From Lactuca virosa (Eukaryota > Streptophyta > Magnoliopsida > Asterales > Asteraceae): DNA of 64,000 nucleotides. The stretch is from the NCBI GenBank assembly GCA_928212115.1, contig CAKMRJ010000001.1, positions 367,232,795 through 367,296,794 on the forward strand, written 5' to 3'. Each line of letters begins with the position of its first letter. Positions within the stretch are counted from its first letter, which is position 1. The notes under the pieces were generated by a model. That model was given only the letters and a program-made list of their open reading frames with translations. It did no database searches and was not told the DNA's origin. Both the position numbers and the translations under genes were made by a program. This document shows, piece after piece, positions 55,825 through 64,000 of this stretch.

Positions 55825-56697
55825 TTGACTGAATTGAGTTAACCCTAGTTTGGGTTGCATGTTCGAATTGATAACTTAGAAGGATTGTCTTGTAGGGATT
55901 GAGGAGTCGAGGGGAGTCGACTTTCACGCCGAGGACATTTTAGACACTACACGACATCGAGGTGAGTTACCTTCCGGTAGAAGTGGGTCTAAGGCACCAA
56001 GGGCGGCCCACTGGTAATTGTTTATTTGTGGTGATTGTATTTGTGATAATCCTCTGGGTTACTTGTGCTTGATATATGGATATGCTAGTATGATATGTTA
56101 TGGGACATAGTATCAGTAGGAGGGGACTAGTCCCCGATTCAGTCGCTAGGACCAATGGGTAGGTCGGATACCCCAGATATGTCTGACAGCATGATTATGA
56201 TATGATATTATATGCTAGCGTAGGGGGTGAAATAGTCCCCATATTCGGTTGAGATAGACCGGAGGGTAGGTCGGCACCCCAGAATAGCCTGACATGGGTA
56301 GGTCAGCACCCCAGAATGGCTTGACATGGGTAGGTCAGCACCCCAGAATGGCTTGACATGGATAGGTCGGGCACCCCAGAATTGCCCGGTAATATGTATG
56401 TGGTATGATGGGGGGAACTCACTAAGCTTCGTGCTTACAGTTTTAGTTTTGGTTTCAGGTACCTCTTTGTCAAAGGGGAAGGAGCCGACGGTGTAGCAGC
56501 GCATCACACAAACATGGTTTCCACATTGAGTTTTTGGGATTGTACTCTGATTTTTATTACTTCTGATGTGATGGTTTTGAGACACGACATTATGGTTTTT
56601 ATAAGTTGATGTAATATTGACAATGTTTTGGTGAACTGTTTTATGAATTACTTAATTAAAAATGAAAATTTTTGACCTCGAAATTTGGGATGTTACA
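55825..56697 (+). repeat. E5 solo LTR, part B
   Basis: Continues part A after the repeated TTGAC (55825-55829). Ends GGGATGTTACA at 56697, giving LTR ends TGTA..TACA; followed by TATTA against GATTA before part A. Contains a 32-bp minisatellite (56262-56390) and then CACTAAGCTTCGTGCTTACAG. Total E5 length without insert is about 2,077 bp. Confidence 0.75.
56262..56390 (+). repeat. 32-bp minisatellite in E5
   Basis: About four copies of GGTAGGTCAGCACCCCAGAA; starts at 56296 and 56328 give a 32-bp period. Confidence 0.85.
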
Positions 56698-57488
56698 TAT
56701 TATCAGATTTTTGACTAAGTATTATTGTGATATTGATAGTCGGGGAGTCGTTGGAGCAGCTATCAGATATTCATCACCGTGAGTTTTTGCAGACAGCTTT
56801 GCAAGGTGAGTTTCCTTCAGTAGGAACGGGTCTACGGCACCAAGGCCGGCCCGTATATGTGATATGATAGTAGCTGAGTGTGGGCGGGGCCCGAATCTTA
56901 TAGCATCCAAGTGTGGGCGGGGCCCGAATCTCGTAGTATTATTTGAGTATAGTTATGTGACTGTTTAATAGGAGTAGATATACTTGTTGTCTATGTGATA
57001 CTTGTATGCATGTTAGACAGCGGAGTGTGGGCGGGGCCCGAATCTCCTAGACAGCGGGTTGTGGGCGGGGCCCGAATCTCCTAGACATCAGAGTGTGGGC
57101 GGGGCCCGAATCTCCTAGACAGCAGAGTGTAGGCGGGGCCCAAATCTCTATGAGAGTGGGCGGGGCCTGTATCTCCTAGTTGCCTGTTATGTGTATGGTA
57201 TGTGGTAGTTTGGTGAGACTCACTAAGCTTCGTGCTTACATTTTTCAGTTTTGGTTTCAGGTACTTCCACTAGCAAGGGGAAGGGCTCGGGGATGATCGC
57301 ATGGCACACACCAAAGTTTCAGCATGGGATGTTTAGACTCTGATATTTTTCTCATATGATTTTGATGTAGTATTTGACATGATGTTTTGAGAGATATGAT
57401 TCGTGATTTATTATGATATTGATGGATTATGGTTTTTCGTAAATGATTTTAAAAAGAAATTTTTGGTCTGTATTTTTTGGATGTTTCA
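56698..57488 (+). repeat. E6 5' LTR, part B
   Basis: Resumes E6 after E5 and runs to GGATGTTTCA at 57488, directly before the PBS. Holds a 34-bp minisatellite (56875-57180) and CACTAAGCTTCGTGCTTACA as in E5. The end TTTCA probably derives from TTACA. Confidence 0.72.
56875..57180 (+). repeat. 33/34-bp minisatellite in E6 LTR
   Basis: Copies of GTGTGGGCGGGGCCCGAATC; TGGGCGG at 56881, 56914, 57028, 57062 and 57096 and a variant at 57130 give 33-34 bp steps, with a non-repeat gap 56940-57020. Confidence 0.85.
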
Positions 57489-57491
57489 ATT

Positions 57492-57504
57492 TGGTATCAA
57501 AGCC
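57492..57504 (+). other. E6 primer binding site
   Basis: TGGTATCAAAGCC three bases after the LTR end; initiator tRNA-Met type with one change from TGGTATCAGAGC. Confidence 0.8.
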
Positions 57505-58471
57505 TTGGTTTGAGGGATTCGGACACACTCTCGGGTGTGTCTGAACTCAAACTAAGGACATGGTATGAAAATTTTCAAAAGAAAATAATTTTTACAAAAA
57601 AATAAAATAAAAGAGAAAAGAGCTTTGAAAAGAGAAAAAGGGTGTGGTGCATGCAATCAGCCGAGCTCAAGTAAGTACTCCCAAATTACCCATACAAGTT
57701 TATATTATGATATGCTTATGAGAATTGCATGCTAGATGACGACTAAGGATCTAGGAAGGATGTCTTATGTGCCTATTATATGTGTATCAGCTTTATGAAA
57801 ATTGCATGCTTGTTTAGGACTAAGGATCTAGGAAGGATTTCTTATGTGCCTGTTATATGTATCTCAACTTTATGAACCGCATACTAGTACAGATTAGTCA
57901 GTGATGGCCTGAATGTGATATGCTTGATTATGTGCACTCGATGCTCGAATGTTGCTTTCTTTGTGCTTTTAGGAGTTCTAGTTATCTCTTATTAACTAGT
58001 AAATGAATATGTTAAGTTACATATTGCGTGGATTAAATAATTTCAGAAGGTTAGGTCTAGCTCTATTGTGCAGCTCTTATTTGAGTCCAACCGTTGTAGG
58101 GTAGGATCTCTCATTCGAAGAATTATCTAGTCTTAGTGATATGTAATAGTATTCACGAACTAATTAGGGGGAGGTAACAGGGACTTCTTATGCAGCTGAT
58201 AGCAGAGAGTGGGTTGGTGATTACCCTAGGGCAAGCCTAGGATGAGTTTAGCATAAGATCAGCAATAGCAGTAGAAGGGACTTGGTGGAGTCGAGGTGGT
58301 TCTTGAGGAAAGTACTGATAGATGTGGAAGGTAGTATGGGCCCATACTACTGAAAGTAGAGGATCCGTACTCGAATCAAGGATGGCTGAGATGAATCCAG
58401 GAAACTTGTAGTATGTTAGATCCCTAGAGATATGATGAGTATACTGATGTTTGTTATGGTGTATATTCAGT
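57505..58471 (+). other. E6 untranslated leader
   Basis: Nearly 1 kb without a supported ORF on the element strand. A near-duplicate block AGGACTAAGGATCTAGGAAG occurs at about 57737 and 57818. The minus-strand ORF 58237-58713 is a shadow. Confidence 0.65.
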
Positions 58472-59671
58472 ATGGTGATGCTACTCACTAGACCAGCTGG
58501 CACTTCAGGCACTGGTGAGGGATCAGGCTCGGGCTCTGGAGCGGGGAAGCTTGACGAGTAGACGAGGGAGTTGATCTCGTCTAAGATCACACGTACTATT
58601 CTAGACCAGACTCCTGTGATCTTTGGTTTGGTAAAGGAGGGTATTTTGGAGCTTCTGGATGAGAAATTGAGTGCCTTCCTCACTGAGGTAGCAACCATGA
58701 TGGGGTCACGCACGCTGACTTTCAGGGAGTTCAGGGCTTGTGGAGCTCCCGATTACCATGGGGCTCGGGACCCCATTTCTAGCACCAGATGGCTGGAAGA
58801 TGTCACCAACGCATTCCGCACCAGCAGATGTCCCGAGGGGGACAAGGTTAGACTTGCGTCCTGTCTTCTGAAGGACAGGGCACGTGACTGGTGGGAGGAG
58901 GTTGGGAGAGCCATTGGAGATGATATAATTCTAGATGCTATGACCTGGAGTGACTTTTCAACCAGGTTCAGGGCCTATTTTGCACCTGTGATAGAGGTGC
59001 AACAGTTAGCGATGGAGTTCCAGGATTTAGAGCAGACGACAGAGACTGTGGCGGAGATCACCGCCAAGTTTAGGGAGAGGGCCCTTCTCGTTCCACAGTA
59101 TGTGGCAGACGAGGAGATGAAGAAGGCCCGATATCATGATATGTTGCGGAGTGATATCCGCCAGTTTGTGAGCCCCTCCAGCTGCAAGACACTAGAGGAA
59201 ATGATTGCTAGGGCTTGTGAGATAGAGATTGATTTGGAGATGGAGAGGAAGAGGAAGCCATATTCTGTGTCTGGCGTGGAGGGTTCGGGAAAAATCCCAA
59301 GGTATATTCCCGAGGGAAGGGCCACCACGGCCGAGGCCGCTGCGGCAAGTGTGGCAGGGGGCATGATGGGTCGTGTAGGGCTGGTAGTTCAGGCTGCTTC
59401 AAGTGCGGCCGAACTGGGCATGTCAACAAGGATTGTACTGCTACCACCACCATCACATCATCATATCTGATTAGCTTCTAGTGCAATCAGAGGGGCCACA
59501 AGAGGTCCCAGTGTCCGAGTTTGGCAGCAGCTGGGAAGGTGGTGGCACCTGCCCCTGCTACATTGAGGATTACAGACGGCCGTCAGGGCTGGACCGAGGC
59601 GCCAGTGGCGAAGAGTAGAGCCTTCCAGTTGACAGCAGAGGAGGCACGAGCAGCTCCTGATGTCGTTATGG
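58472..59671 (+). pseudogene. gag: E6 gag
   Basis: I take ATG 58472 as start, with an in-frame TAG at 58559-58561. The Gag domain is clear: FREFRACGAPDYHG, RWLEDVTNAF, CLLKDRARDWWEEV, FRAYFAPVIE. A frameshift near 59320 moves the two zinc knuckles to another frame (C-x2-C-x3-H-x4-C and CFKCGRTGHVNKDC, 59355-59445), and a third CCHC-like remnant follows near 59485-59515. The frame then reads a linker (AEEARAAPDVV) to the GT at 59672, which starts the intron-like segment. Confidence 0.85.
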
Positions 59672-59738
59672 GTATGTATCTTCTCCCTATCTCTTTATTT
59701 ATCTTGATTATTACTTATGTTTATGTGTTTTTTTATAG
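59672..59738 (+). other. Intron-like segment between gag and protease of E6
   Basis: 67 nt starting GTATGTATC and ending TTTTTTTATAG, strongly T-rich, as in plant introns. Its length is not a multiple of three; its removal brings the gag linker and protease into the same phase. Without removal, translation stops at TGA 59779-59781, which overlaps the codon for the protease catalytic Asp (59780-59782). Confidence 0.65.
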
Positions 59739-60026
59739 GATCGTTCTTAGTGAACAGTATATCATATTTGGTACTGTTTGATTCGGGTGTAACCCGATCT
59801 TTTGTGTCGCTTGCGCTCAGCAAGCGATTCGTAGGAGCTCCGGGGGAGGTAGATTATCCATTGGATGTAGAGACAGCGGATGACAGGACCGTTAGGGTTG
59901 CGAGGGTTCACAGAGGTTGTACATTACAGTTATTCGATGAGTAGTTTTCAGTGGATCTGGTTCTTATTCCACTGCGAGGGAACAAGGTTATAGTGGGTAT
60001 GGATTGGTTGAGCCCCCAATGGGTTA
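59739..60026 (+). pseudogene. pro: E6 protease
   Basis: Retropepsin-like: SYLVLFDSGVTRSFVS contains the DSG triad (the usual A/S/T after it is V here), followed by VALSKRF-like and VIVGMDWLS, the flap-side motif. An in-frame TAG at 59942-59944 and a frame change near 60018-60027 separate it from RT. Confidence 0.78.
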
Positions 60027-61212
60027 GTGATCGACTGCGAGCAGCAGCTAGTGACGATTCGGACTCCTAGTGGGGGAGGGTTAGTGATACAGGGTGAGAG
60101 ACCACAGGGTGGATTGACTCTATGCTCATCAGCGAGGGCGAGGCGCTACCTTCAGCAGGGATGCGCGGGTTATGTCGTCTATGTTATGGATACCCGGGAT
60201 AAGGGTAAGATGACAATGGATGATGTACTGGTAGTGCGAGAGTACCCAAACGTATTCCCAGAGGATCTGCCTGCGGTACCTCCGGAGAGGCAGGTCGAGT
60301 TCAGGATTGACCTAGTCCCTGGTGCGGCTTCGATAGCCAAGGCACCGTATCGGTTGGCTCCTCCCAAGATGCAAGAGTTGTCTACGCAGCTGCAGGAGCT
60401 GTTAAACAAGGGATTTATCAGACCGAGTAGATCGCCACGGGGAGCCCCGATCTTGTTTGTGAAGAAGAAGGACGGGTCACATCGCATGTGCATAGACTAC
60501 CGGGAGCTGAACAAGGTAACGGTGAAGAACCGTTACCCACTTCCGAGGATAGATGATTTGTTTGACCAGCTTCAGGAAGCAACTTGGTTCTCCAAGATCG
60601 ATCTACGGTCAGGTTATCACCAGATCCGAGTCAGGGACGAGGATGTCCAGAAGACAACTTTTAGGACTCGCTATGGGCACTATGAGTTTGTGGTGATGTC
60701 GTTCGGGCTCACCAATGCTCCAGCCGCATTCATGGACCTCATGAACAGGGTGTGCAAACCGATGCTGGACTGGTCTATGATAGTTTTCATTGATAATATC
60801 TTGGTCTATTCCAAGACTCAGGAGCAACATGATGAGCACCTGAGGGAGGTGCTGGAGACACTGAGGAGGGAGAGACTTTTCGCGAAGTTCTACAAGTGTG
60901 AGGTCTAGTTGCGCGAGGTGCAGTTCCTTGGGCATCTCGTCAACCAGAAGGGTATTCTGGTCGATCTGGCCATGATAGAGGATGTGATGCAATGGGAGGT
61001 TCCGAGGTCTTCAACTGCGATTCAGAGTTTTCTTGGTCTAGCGGGTTATTACAGGAGATTCATCCAGGATTTCTCCAAGATTGTTGTTCCTTTGACCCGA
61101 CTGACCAAGAAGTCGGTGACATTCCGCTGCGGGCACGAGCAGTAGGCGGCCTTCGAGACTCTCAGACAGCGGTTGTGCGAGGCACCGATTTTGAAACTGC
61201 CCAAGGTATTAG
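60027..61212 (+). pseudogene. pol: E6 reverse transcriptase
   Basis: RT landmarks in order: [63 protein letters not shown], catalytic box [20 protein letters not shown]. The second catalytic Asp is Asn (codon 60795-60797), which should abolish polymerisation. Stops at 60906-60908 and 61143-61145; frame change near 61205-61230 before RNase H. Confidence 0.88.
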
Positions 61213-61797
61213 ATGACTTCGTGGGTGTATTGTGATGTGTCGATTACGGGCATGGGTGCAGTTCTGATGCAGAGGGGTCATGTGATAGCCTACACATCGA
61301 GGCAGCTGAAGCCTCACGAGGCTAACTATCCAACGCATGATTTAGAGCTGGGGGCTGTAGTGTTAGCTCTCAAGATTTGGCGGCATTACCTCTATGGGGT
61401 CCGTTGTACCATTTACACAGACCACAAGAGTTTGAGGTACCTCATGGATCAGCCGAATCTGAACATGAGGCAGCATCGGTGGTTAGATGTGGTGAAGGAT
61501 TATGACTGTGAGATCCTTTACCACCCAGGCAAGGCCAATATGGTGGTCGACGCCCTGAGCCGCAAGGCGGTAGCGGCTCCGATTAGCAATATATGTTTGA
61601 GGATGATAGTGATCACTCCACTGTTGGAGCAGATTAGAGAGGCGCAGGCTGAGGGCCTAAAGGAAGAACGCCAGAAGTGTGAGAGGATTGTAGGCCGAGT
61701 GGCCTCATTTGATTATGATAGCCGAGGGTTGCTGACCCTGCATGGGAGGGTCTGGGTTCCGTACTGGGGCGAAATACGGCAGGTTCTGATGGGATGA
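61213..61797 (+). pseudogene. pol: E6 RNase H
   Basis: [15 protein letters not shown] (first catalytic Asp), [20 protein letters not shown] (catalytic Glu), YTDHKSL (catalytic Asp), DALSRKA at the end. Open to TGA 61795-61797, close to the start of the integrase zinc domain. Confidence 0.87.
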
Positions 61798-62736
61798 GGC
61801 CCATAAGTCGAGGTTCTCCATCCTGGGGCGACGAAGATGTATCGGGATCTTCTCCCTGGTTATTGGTGGCCCTGCATGAAGCGAGACGTAGCGTGGTATG
61901 TGGAGAGGTGCTTGACCTACAGGAAGGTCAAGGTTGAGCACCAGAGACCACAAGGCAAGATGCAGCCGCTAGACATTCCCGTATGGAAATAGGAATATAT
62001 CACCATGGATTTCATTACCAAGCTTCCGAGGACCGCACGTGAAGTAGATTCAATATAGGTCATCGTGGATCGGTTGACCAAGAGCGCTCATTTTATCCTG
62101 ATCCAGGAGAGCATATCAGCCGAGAAGTTGGCTGAGATATATGTATGTGAGATAGTAGCACGGCATGGGGTGCCTGTCTCGTTGGTGTCAAACCGAGATG
62201 TCCGTTTCACTTCCAGATTCTGGAAGCGGTTTCACGAGGAGATGGGTACTCGTCTCCACTTCAGCACCGCTTTCCACCCTCAGACAGACAGATAGAGCGA
62301 GAGGACGATACAGACTCTCGAGGACATGCTACGTGCATGTGTTCTGGATTTTGGTGGCAGTTGGGATACGTATCTTCCGTTAGCGGAATTTTCGTATAAC
62401 AACAGTTACCATGCCAGCATAGACCGACTCCCTTCGAGATGCTCTACGGGAGGAAGTGTAAGACCCCAATCTGTTGGGGTGAGGTCGGTCAGAGAGTTAT
62501 GGAGAGTACTGAAGTAGTACTCAAGACTACAGAGCGGATCCAACAGGTCTGAAGCAGGCTTCAGACTGCTCAGAGTCGGCAGAAGAGCTACGCCGACAAG
62601 AGGCGTTCAGATTTAGAGTTTCAGGTGGGCGACATGGTCCTCCTGAAGGTGTCACCCTGGAAGAATGTCATTCGGTTCCAAAAAACGGGGCAAGTTGGGC
62701 CCCAGGCACATCGGTCCGTTTAGGGTTTTGGCCTAG
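61798..62736 (+). pseudogene. pol: E6 integrase
   Basis: Starts with the HHCC domain (LHPGATKMYRDLL, CLTYRKVK; one of the usual Cys residues appears changed), then core motifs MDFITKLP, VDRLTKSAHF, SNRDVRFTS and FHPQTDR. In-frame stops are scattered (for example near 61808, 61991, 62057, 62293). After SYHASID a frameshift follows near 62430; later SYADKRRSDLEFQVGDMVLLKV marks the GPY/F-side C-terminal domain. Confidence 0.83.
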
Positions 62737-63057
62737 GTGAGTCGGGTTGCTTACCGGTTAGACCTTCCAACAGAGCTCAGCCAGATCCACAGCACCTTCC
62801 ATGTTTCTCAGTTGCGGAAGTGCTTAGTGTATGATTCAGCAGTGGTACCCTTTGAGGATATTCAGGTTGATGACAGCCTGAACTACATTGAGCGACCTGT
62901 AGCTATCCTTGACAGGAAGTCGAAGGATTTGAGGAACAAGAGGGTGGAGTTGGTGAATGTGCAATGGCAGCACCGCAAGGGCTCGGAGTGGACTTGGGAG
63001 CCCGAGGATGAGATGATACCCAGAGTTGTTTTCAGATGCATCAGACTTCGAGGATGA
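62737..63057 (+). pseudogene. pol: E6 integrase C-terminus with chromodomain
   Basis: YRLDLPTELSQIHSTFHVSQL followed by a chromodomain-like segment with RPVAILDRKSKDLRNK, VELVNVQWQHRKGSEWTWEPED, typical of chromoviruses, where it guides integration to heterochromatin. Stop at 63055-63057, just before the purine tract. This stretch is open for 106 codons. Confidence 0.85.
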
Positions 63058-63067
63058 AGTCTAAGAC

Positions 63068-63081
63068 AAGTGGGGGAGAAT
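63068..63081 (+). other. E6 polypurine tract
   Basis: AAGTGGGGGAGAAT directly before the 3' LTR. Confidence 0.85.
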
Positions 63082-64000
63082 TCTAACGCTTGGTTCCTGG
63101 TATGCATTTAAATTATTTATTTATTAATTTTAGAAGGGCTACTCGACGAGTAGGATAGTCTGGATGAAACCCTAATCTTTAGGGCTTGCACCCTATTTAA
63201 GCATCATATCTGGCCTCCACCCCAGCCTCCATCACCCCCAAACCCTAATCAACCTTGAGTGATCTTGAGCTATTTCTTGCCATTTTTGTGATTTAAAGCT
63301 AGAAGAAGGAAGCAAGGGACTTGGAGTTGCAAAAGGAAGGCTAAAGATCTAGACCTAGGGACTCATTTCTGTCTTAATAGAGGTATAAAGCTTATACCTT
63401 GGCTTCTATTCACTTAGATCTTCATTTGAGCTTGTATATTGTCACTTTTGGGCCATTTCCAAGGTCATTCCAAAATTTGAACTCTTGGGTATGTAAGGAC
63501 TTCAGATCTAGGCACTCTTGAGCTTTAGGAGCTCACAGTTGCCACCTTTTCTCAGTCATGGCCCTCTTCCATGACTTAGACCTCCATTTTAGCTTGTGGT
63601 GGGTGTTTTAGCTTCATAACACCATGCATGCACGTAAAGTTAGCAACTTTATGTGTAATGCTAGTCTAAGGAGTCCAGATCTATGAGTTGGAAGCTTTGG
63701 AATTGATTAGAATCGACTATATGGATTTGGAATATGGGGGACTCGACGAGTTGTTCCTGTGACTCGGCGAGTCGGGTCGTGGACCCCTAACCCCTTTTCT
63801 GGTTTGAGTGAAACCGTTGAGTCTAGGAGATGACTCACTGAGTTGGGCAAGATTAGGACTCGGAAACTGAAGTACTCAACGAGTCCAAGGAGGGACTCGA
63901 CGAGTTAATACGTTTTGTCTCGATGCTATGACAGGAAGAATTCGACGAGTCTGGGAAGGGACTCAACGAGTTGACTCGGCTGACCACGAGTCTGAATAGT
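63082..64000 (+). repeat. E6 3' LTR (runs past the window end)
   Basis: Starts TCTAACGCTTGG, probably a mutated TGTAACGC. CTATTTAAGC near 63191 is a TATA-like promoter candidate, preceded by AAACCCTAATC. From 63421 it matches 8480-9060 of the 5' LTR. Contains paired ACTCGNCGAGT palindromes at 63741/63762 and 63874/63895. Confidence 0.85.

Larger units (their letters stand above)
8480..64000 (+). mobile_element. E6: Ty3/gypsy chromovirus with chromodomain, split by nested insertions
   Basis: The outermost recognisable element. 5' LTR remnants are 8480-9068 and 56698-57488; PBS 57492-57504; gag-pol 58472-63057 with order gag, protease, RT, RNase H, integrase, chromodomain; polypurine tract 63068-63081; 3' LTR from 63082 past the window end. 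The gag-pol order and C-terminal chromodomain place it in the Tekay/Del-like chromoviruses. The 5' LTR is interrupted at 9069 by solo LTR E5, which carries E4 and everything inside it. The two LTRs match closely where both are visible (8500-8940 against 63560-64000). The first about 340 bp of the 5' LTR are not seen. Confidence 0.8.

Noticed and set aside
56875..57180. 34-bp repeats considered as a CRISPR-like array
   Set aside because: No unique spacers and no cas genes; LTR minisatellite.
58237..58713. 158-codon minus-strand ORF at the E6 gag start
   Set aside because: No recognisable domain and opposite to gag; shadow ORF.

Overview
The window is plant nuclear DNA made almost entirely of LTR retrotransposons. 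I see no host protein gene, tRNA, rRNA or CRISPR array. Lineages (Sirevirus-type Ty1/copia, Athila-like and chromodomain Ty3/gypsy), spliceosomal-type GT..AG signals and TATAAATA boxes in LTRs point to a dicot. The many ACTCGNCGAGT motifs make me think of lettuce (Lactuca, Asteraceae), but that is recollection, not proof.

Layout, using local names. Positions 1-5999: E0, a broken Ty1/copia element (+) whose 5' LTR lies outside the window; it sits in E7, the 3' part of an LTR (6000-8102). 8103-8479: a small reversed LTR fragment. From 8480 to the end is one nest. E6, a chromodomain Ty3/gypsy element (+), has its 5' LTR split into 8480-9068 and 56698-57488, its gag-pol at 58472-63057, and its 3' LTR from 63082 off the end. 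Inside that 5' LTR sits E5, a solo LTR (9069-10277 plus 55830-56697; TSD GATTA/TATTA). Inside E5 sits E4, an Athila-like element (-) with LTRs 10278-11756 and 54325-55824 and a perfect TSD TTGAC. Inside E4 sits E2, a Sirevirus-type copia (-) with its 5' LTR at 49808-50118 and its 3' LTR at 12897-13209 and in two further copies. Inside the third ORF (ORF3) of E2 sit E1, a second Sirevirus (-) at 25421-40691, and E3, a 3'-truncated Athila-like element (-). E1 in turn carries E8, a 2,480-bp solo LTR (29750-32229; perfect TSD CTTAT). The matching empty site for E8 is visible in E2.

After these insertions a deletion fused the 3' part of E3 to the ORF3 of E2. A 2.17-kb segment spanning E4, the E2 LTR, E2 ORF3 and the E3 env-like ORF was then tandemly triplicated (12429-18939).

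Coding state: no element looks autonomous. E1 is closest, with one long open frame for most of integrase, RT and RNase H. E4 and E3 both lack RT, RNase H and the integrase core; E4 joins protease directly to the integrase tail in frame. E6 has many stops and a changed RT catalytic box. The most interesting signals are (i) pairs of odd-centred palindromes at a fixed 21-bp step in the E5/E6-type LTRs, with a similar second motif in other families; (ii) the about 1,130-codon Sirevirus ORF3; (iii) the recent triplication; and (iv) a 67-nt intron-like segment between gag and protease of E6.
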